Positions 1 through 9,296 are shown, counted from the first letter of the stretch. The stretch is 64,000 nt of DNA from Bacillota bacterium (GCA_029570375.1 JAKPXB010000046.1:1-64000); one strand, 5' to 3'. The notes: generated by a model not told the origin, from the sequence alone. A program made the numbers and translations.

Positions 1-1510
1 ATTCGGCGTTTTCGATGCCGTTGAGACGCGCGTTGGCTCTCGCGTCTTCGACAGCGGAGCGGACATTGTCGATACCCAGCACGTGGATGGCTGAACTGCA
101 CTTGCCGGCGCCGGAACTGATCAGGGAACCGTTTGCCGCGCTTTCTGTGAGGAACACTCTCTCGGGGGAACTATTCGCCGCGCTGTCAGCGTGGAATACT
201 CCCCCGAAAGATCCGGTTGAAGCGCCGTCATCAAACACGCTTGCAGCTTCTCCCGCGTGGAATGCGAGCTGGAGACTGATGGCGCCGACGCCGCAGTAGA
301 GGTCAAGCGCCGTATCACCGGGTTTGAGTCCGGCGGCGCGAACGACTTCGCGAAACAGTCTGGCGGCCTGTACCGGGTTGACCTGGAAGAAACTGTCCGG
401 CGACACGATGTACCGAACCCCGTTGATCTCTTCTTCGATTGTTCCGCTGCCGAAGAGAAGCTGATATTGATCGGAGAGAATCCTGTTGTTCCGGCTCGTC
501 TGGCGGTTAAGCCACACGCTGGCGAGCGCATAACCCGCCGCCGCCGCTTCCTCCGCAAGACGCGGCATCCATGACGCGATCGCGGCGTCCGCCTCGCCGT
601 CATTCACGGCAAAGACGAGCATCACCTGCTTCGAGGAAAACGCGGTTCTCACGACGAGATGCCGCAAAGAGCCCCGGTGCGCTGTTTTGTCATACGCCGA
701 CACGCGGTCGCGGTTCGCGAGCTCGCGCACGGCGTTCACCAGCGACAGCGACAGGCCGTTCTGGATATGACAGGCGCGAAGATCGACGAGATCGTTCGTC
801 CCGCGCCGGTACTGTCCGATCGCGATGCCGCCGGCAGCGCCGCCGACAGGGAATATCGTTTTTCCACGATAGTGAAACGGATCGTCCATACCTATAATCG
901 GCCGGAAAACTTCCGGCAGTGTGGCGTTCGCTGCGTGCAGCGAAACAGATTGCCCTGACCCTTCGGCATGCTCTTCGGAATTATCCCCGCGCGGTGATTG
1001 ATCCGACGGCAGCTTTATCCCGTCGGACGCGGACTGCATGATCTCCGGCTGCTGAGCATCGCGCGGAGACGCTTGCTGATCCGCGGGAGCAAAGACGCCC
1101 GCCCGGTGTAACAAATCATAAACGCGCTTTTCTTTGAACCGCAGTTCCGCCTCGTATGAGAGGTGGCGGAGCTGGCAGCTCCCGCATTCCGGGAAATACG
1201 CGCAGTCAGAAGGGCGGCGGTCAGCGCTCGGTGATTCGACTTCCGCCAAATCAAGAACCATGTATTTCTTCTTGTCTTCGAGAAGCCGCGCGCGGACTGT
1301 CTCGCCGGGAAGCGCGCCGTCAACGAAACAGATCTTCCCTTCGTCCCCAGCGCCGGAACTCCTCATGGCAGGATAAGTGACGGGCGCCATCCTCGTGCCC
1401 ACAGCGCTCTCAGCGCCGGTGTCTGCAGCAGGGAGAGTAGCAAGAACCGTCCCCACGCCCTGGCCGCGCTCATTCAGATCGCGTATTTTCACCCGATAAG
1501 TACCGCTCAT
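1..1510 (-). CDS. rlmD: 23S rRNA uracil-C5 methyltransferase, RlmD/RumA type (3' end cut by window edge)
   Basis: SAM-dependent enzyme expected to methylate a uracil C5 in 23S rRNA. The 503 visible residues start at an ATG and hold a TRAM-like N-terminus, the Fe-S cysteines (C103, C109, C112 in CAYFPECGSCQLRHL, plus C247), and SAM motif I DLYCGVGAISLQLA near residue 403, followed by GIDNVRSAVEDA near 479. The catalytic cysteine lies beyond the window edge. Unusual: three low-complexity stretches (about residues 26-57, 142-200 and 424-473) interrupt the conserved blocks; the last contains a 14-residue tandem repeat between motif I and motif II. The frame stays open throughout, so the gene looks intact. 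RlmD versus RlmCD specificity cannot be decided from sequence. It diverges from nagA. Confidence 0.88.
   Translation of the reverse strand, partial: MSGTYRVKIRDLNERGQGVGTVLATLPAADTGAESAVGTRMAPVTYPAMRSSGAGDEGKICFVDGALPGETVRARLLEDKKKYMVLDLAEVESPSADRRPSDCAYFPECGSCQLRHLSYEAELRFKEKRVYDLLHRAGVFAPADQQASPRDAQQPEIMQSASDGIKLPSDQSPRGDNSEEHAEGSGQSVSLHAANATLPEVFRPIIGMDDPFHYRGKTIFPVGGAAGGIAIGQYRRGTNDLVDLRACHIQNGLSLSLVNAVRELANRDRVSAYDKTAHRGSLRHLVVRTAFSSKQVMLVFAVNDGEADAAIASWMPRLAEEAAAAGYALASVWLNRQTSRNNRILSDQYQLLFGSGTIEEEINGVRYIVSPDSFFQVNPVQAARLFREVVRAAGLKPGDTALDLYCGVGAISLQLAFHAGEAASVFDDGASTGSFGGVFHADSAANSSPERVFLTESAANGSLISSGAGKCSSAIHVLGIDNVRSAVEDARANARLNGIENAE
116..199 (-). repeat. 42-bp in-frame tandem repeat inside the rlmD-like gene
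   Basis: Two adjacent 14-codon units, VFHADSAANSSPER (158-199) and VFLTESAANGSLIS (116-157), lie inside the methyltransferase domain where the family normally has a short loop. The unit length keeps the reading frame. Confidence 0.7.
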
Positions 1511-1663
1511 TTCACACCGCCCCGATCGCTCTTTTGCTCTATCCACACCATACACTAAAATGAAGCGCCTGCCTTTCCGCACCCTCATCTGATAAGATAA
1601 AATTACTTATTTTAAAGGCCGTTGATTCATCCCACCGCGGGAACGCGCAGGGAGGAGCTCGCG

Positions 1664-2806
1664 ATGTGTAATTATTATTTCAGGAATGCGGAATGTTTTG
1701 TAAACGGACATCTTGTCAAAGCAAGTGTCACGGTGATCGATGGCCGGATCGATTCGGTGAACACGCCGAATACGCATGATCTCCCGGAGAAAGACCTTGC
1801 CGGACTGCTGCTCCTCCCCGGCTTCATTGATCCCCACACGCACGGCGGATACGGCATTGACTGCAACAGCGCGTCGGCTGATGATTTCATCCGGCTCTGC
1901 GGCGAATTCGCGAAAACGGGCACGACCGCCTGGCTCTGTTCTGTCTCGGCGGATACAAAAGAGCGCACAATCCACGCTCTTCGCGAAGCGGCGGAAGCCA
2001 TCCGGCGCGGCTGCACAGGCGCGGAACTTCTTGGCATTCATCTCGAAGGGCCTTTCTTAGCCCGCGACTATCACGCGACATTCGACGCGGAGAACATCTT
2101 CCCCGCCGATCCCGAATTGCTGAAAATATACCAGCGCGAAGCGGGCGGACATATCCGCTCAATCACGATCGCGCCGGAGATTCCCGGAGCGATTGAGCTG
2201 ATCGGCATTTGTCACGAACTCGGCATTGCCGTGATGCTCGGGCATTCCGGCGCCACCTGGCAGGAAACGGTTGACGCGGCGGAAGCGGGAGCCATGGGCA
2301 TCACTCACCTCGGCAATGCGATGCGCCCCCTTCACCATCGGGAACCGGGCATTCTCGGAGCGGCCCTCGACCTCGCTGTCTATATGGAAGTGATCTGTGA
2401 CGGCGTCCACCTGCATCCTGCATTTGTCCGGCTAGCATTCCGGACACAGGGAAGCGGCGGCCTTCTCCTCATCACGGATTCGATGATGGCGACGGGACTG
2501 CCGGACGGAGCATATGTACTCGGAACGCGGGAAGTGACAGTCTGCGGCGGCATCTCGCGCCGGGACGATGGTAAGCTGGCTGGGAGCACGCTGACCATGG
2601 AGCGCGCTTTTCAGAATCTCGCGGCTTTCACCGAAGCCCCTCTGGAAGATTTGATCCCGTGCTCAAGCCGGAACGCTGCCCATCTGCTCGGTATAGACTC
2701 AAAAAAGGGCGCCATTGAAGCCGGTCACGACGCGGATCTGATCGCCCTGGACAAAGATCTACGCATCCGTGAAGTCTTCTGCAGAGGACACCTTATAGAG
2801 CGGTAA
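1664..2806 (+). CDS. nagA: N-acetylglucosamine-6-phosphate deacetylase
   Basis: Hydrolyses GlcNAc-6-P to glucosamine-6-P and acetate in cytoplasmic amino-sugar recycling. 380 residues, normal for NagA. Visible landmarks are the metal site PGFIDPHTHGGYGIDC, the LEGPFLA loop, GHSGAT (metal and substrate His) and the catalytic Asp in ITDSMMATG; the protein ends in the usual amidohydrolase strand GHDADLIALD. The ATG at 1664 follows GGGAGGAG at good distance, so an upstream in-frame ATG at 1622 is rejected. No nagB or PTS gene is adjacent, so it appears to be an isolated transcription unit, divergent from the rlmD-like gene and convergent with the nitroreductase. Confidence 0.95.
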   Translation: MCNYYFRNAECFVNGHLVKASVTVIDGRIDSVNTPNTHDLPEKDLAGLLLLPGFIDPHTHGGYGIDCNSASADDFIRLCGEFAKTGTTAWLCSVSADTKERTIHALREAAEAIRRGCTGAELLGIHLEGPFLARDYHATFDAENIFPADPELLKIYQREAGGHIRSITIAPEIPGAIELIGICHELGIAVMLGHSGATWQETVDAAEAGAMGITHLGNAMRPLHHREPGILGAALDLAVYMEVICDGVHLHPAFVRLAFRTQGSGGLLLITDSMMATGLPDGAYVLGTREVTVCGGISRRDDGKLAGSTLTMERAFQNLAAFTEAPLEDLIPCSSRNAAHLLGIDSKKGAIEAGHDADLIALDKDLRIREVFCRGHLIER

Positions 2807-2939
2807 AACGATCCTTCGCGTAAATCTGTTTCAGTCCGCAAAATCCACAGATCAACGAAAACCAATCCATAACCGTCGGGTTCACCCCGAAAGAAGGCGG
2901 TAAATCCGGCCGTATCTTCCCGATCCGGATACCGAATGT

Positions 2940-3455
2940 TTAATCGCAGCGGATAACCGTATGATTCAGCGGTTCCCTGTCACTGTGAGACAACGAAGGT
3001 TCCGCGTCTCCGGCGGGGTAACCGACAGGGAAAATGGCGACAGGAATATGGTTGTCGGGAAGTTGCATCGCTTCGCGCAGCTTCGCCGGATCGAAGGCGC
3101 CGACCCAGCATGTCCCCAATCCGCTGGCAGCGATAGCCAGTTCCAGATATGAGCCCGCGATCACCGCGTCCATCGGGCCGCCGAGGGCGCCGTCGTATTT
3201 TCGCACCCAGCAATCATCTCTGTCGTAACACATCACAAGGAATAATTTGGCGCCAAAAAGACAGCGCGTCGCTTTTCCGATAATCTCCTGCGCTTTTTCC
3301 CCGCGAAGGACATAGACGCGCTGCGACTGTTTATTATGAGCTGTGGGCGCAAGGCGCTGAATCTCCAATAACCGTTCAAGCACCTCCTCCTCCACCTCAC
3401 GGCCGCTGAAGGAACGGCAGGAATACCTGTTTTTCGCTAATTGATATAAATCCAT
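2940..3455 (-). CDS. Nitroreductase-family flavoprotein
   Basis: FMN-dependent NAD(P)H oxidoreductase of the small nitroreductase type (171 residues). The N-terminus LAKNRYSCRSFSGREVEEE is the family signature for FMN phosphate binding (R-x-S-x-R-x-F), RLAPTAHNKQSQR is the second FMN segment, and GLGTCWVGAF precedes the C-terminal flavin contact. Physiological substrate unknown. It ends the minus-strand unit ktrB-ktrA-nitroreductase, 12 bp after ktrA, though no functional link to potassium transport is evident. Confidence 0.88.
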   Translation of the reverse strand: MDLYQLAKNRYSCRSFSGREVEEEVLERLLEIQRLAPTAHNKQSQRVYVLRGEKAQEIIGKATRCLFGAKLFLVMCYDRDDCWVRKYDGALGGPMDAVIAGSYLELAIAASGLGTCWVGAFDPAKLREAMQLPDNHIPVAIFPVGYPAGDAEPSLSHSDREPLNHTVIRCD

Positions 3456-3467
3456 GGAAGCCTCCTG

Positions 3468-4133
3468 TTAACCTGCAAGCATTTTATTAAGAGCAGCCAG
3501 CGCCTTATGGTCGCCGAGTGCAAAGAGATGGTCGCCTTCCTGAAATTTATTGTCGGCATGCGGACTGATCATGGATTGTCCTTCGCGGATGATGCCGATG
3601 ATCGTCACCCCGTATTTTGGTCTGACCTCCAGTTCCTTGAGACTCTTGCCAACCCAATCGGAAGGACACGTCACACCCATAATCGAATGGGATGTCGACA
3701 GCTCAATAATCTCCGACATATTGTTCGATACGAGTGAATGGGCAAGTTTTGTTCCTTCATCCCGCTCCGGGATGATGATCTGTGTGGCCCCGATTTTGCG
3801 CAGTACCTTCGCGACTGATTCATTCTTCGCTTTCACAATGATGATCGGTATCCCCAATTCTTTACACGCAAGCGTCGCCATAATCGAGGCTTCCGATTGT
3901 TCACCGATACCAATGACGGCTGCGTCGCAGTTCCCGATACCAAGCTCCGCGAGGACACTCTCCTGTGTGACATCTGCGCAGACCGCGTAAGTCACATCAT
4001 TCGAGAGCTTATTGATAATTTCCTCGTGTTCATCAATGGCGATGACATCAACACCCATTTCAGCCAGTGTAATCGCCACCTGAAACCCAAATCTTCCGCA
4101 CCCGATAACAGCGACATCCTTAATTTTTCTCAT
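3468..4133 (-). CDS. ktrA: Potassium uptake regulatory subunit, KtrA/TrkA (RCK) type
   Basis: Cytoplasmic gating subunit for the neighbouring potassium channel-like transporter. 221 residues with a single RCK_N Rossmann domain (VIGCGRFGFQVA, residues 9-20; acidic VIAIDEHEE after strand 2, fitting NAD/ATP ribose binding) and a RCK_C domain (about 135-221, ending EGDHLFALGDHKAL). One RCK unit fits the KtrA/KtrC form rather than the duplicated enterobacterial TrkA. Transcribed after ktrB with about 100 bp between. RCK_C domains of this family often bind cyclic di-AMP; that cannot be seen here. Confidence 0.93.
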   Translation of the reverse strand: MRKIKDVAVIGCGRFGFQVAITLAEMGVDVIAIDEHEEIINKLSNDVTYAVCADVTQESVLAELGIGNCDAAVIGIGEQSEASIMATLACKELGIPIIIVKAKNESVAKVLRKIGATQIIIPERDEGTKLAHSLVSNNMSEIIELSTSHSIMGVTCPSDWVGKSLKELEVRPKYGVTIIGIIREGQSMISPHADNKFQEGDHLFALGDHKALAALNKMLAG

Positions 4134-4235
4134 ATCCCCAACCTTTTGTCCTGTTTTCTTTTTTTCCTTTATTGTGTAATGTTCACCATTCTTTCCGCCT
4201 GACAGCCCTTGCTTCGGCGGACCATCAGTTTTTCT

Positions 4236-5534
4236 TTAACCAATCATAATATGTTCTTCGGCCTGCTTGAATTCCGAATCGAATTTTTGTTTTGTAACAA
4301 GCGCATAGAGCACTGTCAACGGTCCGAGCTTTCCAAACAGCATGGTCGCAATCAGAACGAGCTGGCCTCCGGCACTGAAAATAGCCGTATTCGCGCGTGA
4401 CAGCCCCACTGTGCCAAACGCGGAAACGACCTCAAATAAAACGTTCAGAAAATTTATATCCGGGTCCGTGATGGAAATAATAAAACAAGCTGTCAGGCAC
4501 CAGAGAGAGGACAGGAGAACAATAGTCGACGCCCGGCGCGCAATCTCGACAGGCAGCCGTCTTTTGAATACGGTGATCTCATGCGTCCGCATAGCTTCCG
4601 TCCTTGTGTTGACAAGCAATGACACGAACGTCGTCGTCTTGACACCGCCGGCTGTGCCGACAGGGGAACCGCCTATAAACATCAGCGTGATAACGAGCAG
4701 TGAGGACGCTCTTGTCAGAGCGCTCTGAGGAATACTGGAAAAACCCGCTGTCCTGGCTGTCGTGGACTGCATAAACGCACTGAGCCACTGAATCCCTACT
4801 GGCTGATTTCCCATTGTCTCCGGGTTGTTCCGCTCCAGAACCCAGAAAAGAATCATGCCTCCGAGAAGAAGCACACCGGTTGAGGTAATAACAATCTTAG
4901 AGTGAAGCCGAAACCTCTTCCAGTGGCGTTTCGTTATGACATCGCGATACACCGGATATCCGATCCCTCCCAGGATCACAAGAAGCGAAATGGCTAATAT
5001 GACCGTGACATCGGATGCCCACGGTTCCATTGAATTCTCTCCCGCGATATCAAGTCCGGCGTTGCAGTACGCGGAGATCGAGTGAAAAACAGAATGCCAG
5101 ATCCCTGACTTCCACCCCAACCGGGGAATAAACCGCGTCGCGAGAATCAGTGCGCCGGCCAGCTCGATGGTGAATGTTGCGCTAAGAATAAACCTTATCA
5201 GTTTTGCCATGCCGCCCGGAGTTAAGGCGTTTTTTTCTGCGGCAATCGCGAGGCGGCTTTTCATCGTAATCCTCATATTCAAAGTCATCGCGATGCCGGC
5301 AGCAGCCGTAACAATTCCAATCCCGCCGAGTTGGATGAGGAAAAGGATAACAATTTTGCCAAATAATGACCAGTAAGACGCTGTTGTAACGGTCACTAAA
5401 CCGGTGACACAGAGCGAAGTGGTCGAGGTAAAGAGCGCTGTCATCAAACCGGCAGGTCGTCCCGACGCGGTCGCAAAAGGCAGACTGAGAAGAGCCGTTC
5501 CGATTAACACAACAGCGAGATAGAGCATCGTCAT
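4236..5534 (-). CDS. ktrB: Potassium transporter membrane subunit, KtrB/TrkH type
   Basis: Integral membrane K+ (or Na+/K+) translocating subunit with repeated M1-P-M2 pore units; pore loops are visible as STTSLCVTGLVTV, the stretch ending SAYCNAGLDI, TARTAGFSS and the final SAFGTVGLS. The selectivity glycines are present. From the first ATG it has 432 residues, but codons just upstream, after a stop, keep the same frame and read K-P-L-F-R-R-L-L-N-N-P-P-L-L, which resembles the family's N-terminal tail; no ATG, GTG or TTG is found there, so the true start may be an unusual codon. It is partnered with ktrA downstream. Confidence 0.92.
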   Translation of the reverse strand: MTMLYLAVVLIGTALLSLPFATASGRPAGLMTALFTSTTSLCVTGLVTVTTASYWSLFGKIVILFLIQLGGIGIVTAAAGIAMTLNMRITMKSRLAIAAEKNALTPGGMAKLIRFILSATFTIELAGALILATRFIPRLGWKSGIWHSVFHSISAYCNAGLDIAGENSMEPWASDVTVILAISLLVILGGIGYPVYRDVITKRHWKRFRLHSKIVITSTGVLLLGGMILFWVLERNNPETMGNQPVGIQWLSAFMQSTTARTAGFSSIPQSALTRASSLLVITLMFIGGSPVGTAGGVKTTTFVSLLVNTRTEAMRTHEITVFKRRLPVEIARRASTIVLLSSLWCLTACFIISITDPDINFLNVLFEVVSAFGTVGLSRANTAIFSAGGQLVLIATMLFGKLGPLTVLYALVTKQKFDSEFKQAEEHIMIG

Positions 5535-5771
5535 GAGAAGCGGCGGATTATTCAGAAGCCTTCTGAACAGCGGTTTATTTTTAGCGCTTAACTTGCTGAT
5601 GGATCTGTCTTCTTTCGTTATTTAGTGCAGCACTCATTATATCACCACAGCCGGCCGTCTCCGGGAATGTTCGATGCAACGATCAATTCAGGGGCAGTTA
5701 CATATCCGTTCGTTACAGTTCCTGTGGTATATTTTCATCAGACAGGACGATCCGAAAGAGGGGTAATCCGT

Positions 5772-7151
5772 ATGAATGAGAAACACCGTGATGTGAAGAA
5801 CCGCTGGTTCTACGGACTCGGGACGGTCGGCCGCGATTTCTATTACACGATGGTGAGCATGTACCTCATGTTCTACCTGACGGATGTGCTGGAACTCGAC
5901 GCGTCGACGATGTGGTTTGTGACGGGAGCGATGATCATCACGCGCGTGTTCGACGCCTTCAACGACCCCTTCATGGGCGTCATCGTCGACAACACGCGCA
6001 GCCGGTTCGGCCGGTTCAAGCCGTGGATCGCCGCCGGGGCGATTTTCAGCTTTATCTTCTACGTCTTCCTCTTCGTCGATTACGGCGTCCGCGGCGTTTC
6101 TTTCGCCCTTATTTTTCTTCTCGTCTACCTCTTCTGGGAGATCGGCTACACCGCGAACGACATCGCCTACTGGTCGATGATTCCCTCGCTCTCCGCCGAT
6201 CAGAAAGAGCGTGAAAAAGCCGGATCGATCGCCCGCATCTGCGCCAATATCGGCATGTTCGCGATGGTGGTCGGCATTGTCCCCCTCTCCCACGCGCTTG
6301 GCGAAGCGACGGGAAGCATGAAAAAAGCCTACCTGATTCTCGCGCTGATAGCGATCGGGGCGATGCTCGTCACACAGAGCATCACGGTCATCGGGGTAAA
6401 AGAAGACCGCGGCATCCGCTCCCAGACGGATAAAACGTCCGTGAAAGAGATGTTCCGCGTGATCTTCCGCAACGACCAGCTTCTCTGGACGACGGTCGCG
6501 ATGGCGCTCTTCATGATCGGCTACGTCACGACGACGTCGTTCGGCCAGTATTACTTCAAGTACGTCTACGGGAACGAAGAGACATACGCGATCTTCGCGC
6601 TCGTCCTCGGCGTCTCGCAGATTGCCGCGCTTGCCGTTTTCCCTATCCTGAGAAAATTTATTAAACGCAGCCGGATCTACTCGCTGGCCACGCTTCTGAT
6701 CGTCATCGGTTATATTCTGTTCTTTATCGCGCCGCCGGGCAAAATCGCCGTCATCGCGATCGCCGGCATTCTCCTCTTCGTCGGCGAAGGGTGGATCCAG
6801 GTAATGATGCTGATGTTCATCGCAGACTGCGTGGAATACGGCGAATGGAAACTCGGCCACCGCAACGACTCGATCACGCTCTCGCTGCAGCCGTTCATCA
6901 ACAAGCTCGGCGCGGCGATCGCGAGCGGCATCGTCGGTTCCACCGTCATTCTGTCCGGCATGAAAGCCGCGAGGGGGCCGGAGGACATGACGGCTTCGGG
7001 GCTGCTGTTCTTCAAGTGCGCCATGATGATCCTGCCGCTTCTGATGATTGTCGTCAGTTATCTCATTTACCGCCGGTTCTACCGGATTGACGAATCCTTC
7101 TATGGCCGGATTGTCCGCGAACTCGCGGAACGCAAAAAGGGCAGGGACTGA
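5772..7151 (+). CDS. Glycoside-pentoside-hexuronide (GPH) family sugar:cation symporter
   Basis: Twelve-helix MFS-related symporter of 459 residues. Landmarks of the GPH family: DVLELDASTMWFVTG in TM2, the signature RVFDAFNDPFMG with conserved D/N/D, NTRSRFGRFKPW in the first cytoplasmic loop, and LGHRNDSITLSLQPF in the second half. The substrate is probably an alpha-glucoside because the next gene, 4 bp downstream, is an oligo-1,6-glucosidase. The ATG at 5772 is preceded by AGAGGGG; an extended -10 (TGG-TATATT, 5725-5733) lies about 40 bp upstream. Diverges from ktrB. Confidence 0.92.
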   Translation: MNEKHRDVKNRWFYGLGTVGRDFYYTMVSMYLMFYLTDVLELDASTMWFVTGAMIITRVFDAFNDPFMGVIVDNTRSRFGRFKPWIAAGAIFSFIFYVFLFVDYGVRGVSFALIFLLVYLFWEIGYTANDIAYWSMIPSLSADQKEREKAGSIARICANIGMFAMVVGIVPLSHALGEATGSMKKAYLILALIAIGAMLVTQSITVIGVKEDRGIRSQTDKTSVKEMFRVIFRNDQLLWTTVAMALFMIGYVTTTSFGQYYFKYVYGNEETYAIFALVLGVSQIAALAVFPILRKFIKRSRIYSLATLLIVIGYILFFIAPPGKIAVIAIAGILLFVGEGWIQVMMLMFIADCVEYGEWKLGHRNDSITLSLQPFINKLGAAIASGIVGSTVILSGMKAARGPEDMTASGLLFFKCAMMILPLLMIVVSYLIYRRFYRIDESFYGRIVRELAERKKGRD

Positions 7152-7155
7152 GCCA

Positions 7156-9294
7156 ATGGCTCCGCTGGATAAAAACAGCCGGCTGGGAGAGATCGTCGAT
7201 CACCCCGTCGGGCACGATATGTGTTACCGGCTCCTGCTCCAGCTAGGCCTGAACCCGTCGCTGCTAAAGAATCCGCTGCTGCGGCGCGTGCGCTTCCGCA
7301 CGCTGGCGAAGCTCTCCCGCGGGCAGTTGAATGACTCCTTCCTGGACAGTTTCTTCCATCTGCTTAACAGTGAAACAGATCGCCCCGTGACGAAAAAAGG
7401 CGAACCTTCGCCCGCGTGGTGGAAAGAGGCGGTGATCTATCAGATCTACCCACGCTCCTTCCGCGATTCGAATGGAGACGGGATCGGCGATATCCGCGGC
7501 ATCATCGAGAAGCTCGACGACCTGAAAGAACTCGGCGTCGACGCGCTCTGGCTGTCGCCTGTTTACAAATCGCCGAACGACGACAACGGCTACGATGTCT
7601 CCGACTACCTCGATATCCACGAAGATTTCGGGACGATGGAGGACTTCGACCTTCTCATGGCCGAACTGAAAAAGCGCGGGATGCGTCTCATCATGGATAT
7701 GGTGCTAAACCACACATCCGACGAGCACGCGTGGTTTCAGGAAGCGCTGAACGACCCGAAGTCGCCCCGGCGTTCGTATTATTTTCTCCGCGAATCTGTC
7801 CCTCAGACACACAGTTGCGCCCGCGGCGAAGAATACCCGGTTGATCCGGCCGTATCTTCTCTTCCTGGCGATAAACCGCTGCCATCCGGTGAGAACGATC
7901 ATCGCGCGCACGAAGATTTTCCCTACTCCACAGACATAACCCCGCCCAACAACTGGACGTCGTTTTTCAGCGGTTCCGCGTGGCGGTATTTCCCTGATCA
8001 GCACCTCTGGGGGCTTCACCTGTTCAGCCGGAAACAGATGGACCTCAACTGGGAATCGGAAGCGCTCCGCGGCGAAGTGATGGAGATCCTCCGGTTCTGG
8101 CTGGAAAAGGGCGTCTCCGGCTTCCGCCTCGACGTCATCAATTACATCTCGAAGGCGGACGGACTACCCGAAGGCAATGACACGATCGGGGCAATGCTCG
8201 GGTTCTACGGCATCGAACACTACGTCTTCGGACCTCATCTGCACGATTATCTGAGGGAATTGCAGGAACGGGCGTTCTCCCCCTACAGCGCTTTTACCGT
8301 CGGCGAATGCCCGGGGGCAGGCCGCGAGATGAGCAAACTGCTCGCGGGCGAAGAACGCCGGGAGATGGATCTCGTCTTCTCGTTCGACCATCTGGAGAAT
8401 CCGGGGCGCGCGCGGTGGGACGACTATCGGTACGATCTCAACTACTACAAAAACTACATGATTCACGAACAGGAAGCGCTCGGAAGCAACCACTGGATGA
8501 GCCTGTTCTTCGAGAATCACGATAACCCGCGCATGATCTCCAAGGTCAATCCCGACCCGGGCGCGCGGGAAGATCTGGCGAAACTGCTGGCCGTCCTGCT
8601 CCTTTCCATGCGGGGAACAGTCTTCCTCTACCAGGGGCAGGAGCTCGGCCTCGTGAACGAGGCTTTTCGTTCAATCGATGACATCCGCGACGTCGAGAGC
8701 CTGAACTATTACAGGGAGAAAACGGCGGAAGGCAAAGCCGAAGAAGCGTGGAACGCCATTCTCGCGGGGAGCCGCGACCACGCGCGGACGCCGTATCCGT
8801 GGGATTATCAGCTCCACGCTGGTTTCAGCGCGGCGACGCCGTGGATTGAGTCTTCGCCGGTCAACCAATCGCACCATCTGCTCGCACAGAAAAAAGACGA
8901 AAACTCCGTCTGGCATTTTTACAGGAAGCTACTGGAAGTCCGGCGCGAAAACCCGGGACTCGTCTACGGCGATGTGCAGTTCGCGCATAAGAAAAAGCGC
9001 GATTACTGGGCATGTTACCGCATTTACAAAGGCAAACAGTATTTCATTGAAGCCAATCTGTCGGAACATCCCATCAAACGCCCGATCAGGCGTCCCCGCG
9101 GAACGTGCCTGATCGGAACGCACGACCGGCAGCCTCATGGTACGTTCAGTCTCGGGACAAACGACTTGCAACCCCACGGGGAAAGCCTGATCGAAATGCA
9201 TAGCCGACAGCCTCGAAGAAAGTTTCGACCCGGAAAGCGTGACCAGAGGCATAGGTGGCTTCTCCCCTACGAGGCTTCCATCATCGAGATTTGA
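7156..9294 (+). CDS. GH13 oligo-1,6-glucosidase / alpha-glucosidase with in-frame insertions
   Basis: Cytoplasmic exo-acting alpha-glucosidase. GH13 core: QIYPRSF (about 96), DMVLNHTSD (181), nucleophile D326 in GFRLDVINY, acid/base E384 in FTVGECPG, and ENHDNPR with D456. Val directly after the nucleophile is the known mark of alpha-1,6 (isomaltose-type) specificity. At 712 residues it is about 150 longer than usual: an extra N-terminal segment (1-86), a hydrophilic insert at about 214-262 before PPNNWTSFF, and a repetitive, Arg/His-rich insert at about 641-701 placed just before the normal terminal strand LLPYEASIIEI. Four bp after the GPH transporter gene, so the pair likely imports and cleaves isomalto-oligosaccharide-like sugars. 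Confidence 0.93.
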   Translation: MAPLDKNSRLGEIVDHPVGHDMCYRLLLQLGLNPSLLKNPLLRRVRFRTLAKLSRGQLNDSFLDSFFHLLNSETDRPVTKKGEPSPAWWKEAVIYQIYPRSFRDSNGDGIGDIRGIIEKLDDLKELGVDALWLSPVYKSPNDDNGYDVSDYLDIHEDFGTMEDFDLLMAELKKRGMRLIMDMVLNHTSDEHAWFQEALNDPKSPRRSYYFLRESVPQTHSCARGEEYPVDPAVSSLPGDKPLPSGENDHRAHEDFPYSTDITPPNNWTSFFSGSAWRYFPDQHLWGLHLFSRKQMDLNWESEALRGEVMEILRFWLEKGVSGFRLDVINYISKADGLPEGNDTIGAMLGFYGIEHYVFGPHLHDYLRELQERAFSPYSAFTVGECPGAGREMSKLLAGEERREMDLVFSFDHLENPGRARWDDYRYDLNYYKNYMIHEQEALGSNHWMSLFFENHDNPRMISKVNPDPGAREDLAKLLAVLLLSMRGTVFLYQGQELGLVNEAFRSIDDIRDVESLNYYREKTAEGKAEEAWNAILAGSRDHARTPYPWDYQLHAGFSAATPWIESSPVNQSHHLLAQKKDENSVWHFYRKLLEVRRENPGLVYGDVQFAHKKKRDYWACYRIYKGKQYFIEANLSEHPIKRPIRRPRGTCLIGTHDRQPHGTFSLGTNDLQPHGESLIEMHSRQPRRKFRPGKRDQRHRWLLPYEASIIEI
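9106..9222 (+). repeat. 39-bp in-frame tandem repeat in the glucosidase C-terminal domain
   Basis: Three diverged 13-codon units read CLIGTHDRQPHGT, FSLGTNDLQPHGE and SLIEMHSRQPRRK. They sit in the C-terminal beta-domain of a GH13 enzyme where no such repeat is expected; the frame is preserved. Confidence 0.75.
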
Positions 9295-9296
9295 AT

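Noticed and set aside
5535..5771. Cyclic di-AMP (ydaO) riboswitch upstream of ktrB
   Set aside because: Expected conserved blocks are not seen in this spacer.
5688..6860. Long minus-strand frame opposite the GPH transporter gene
   Set aside because: Asp/Arg/Glu-rich shadow produced by codon bias of the real plus-strand gene.
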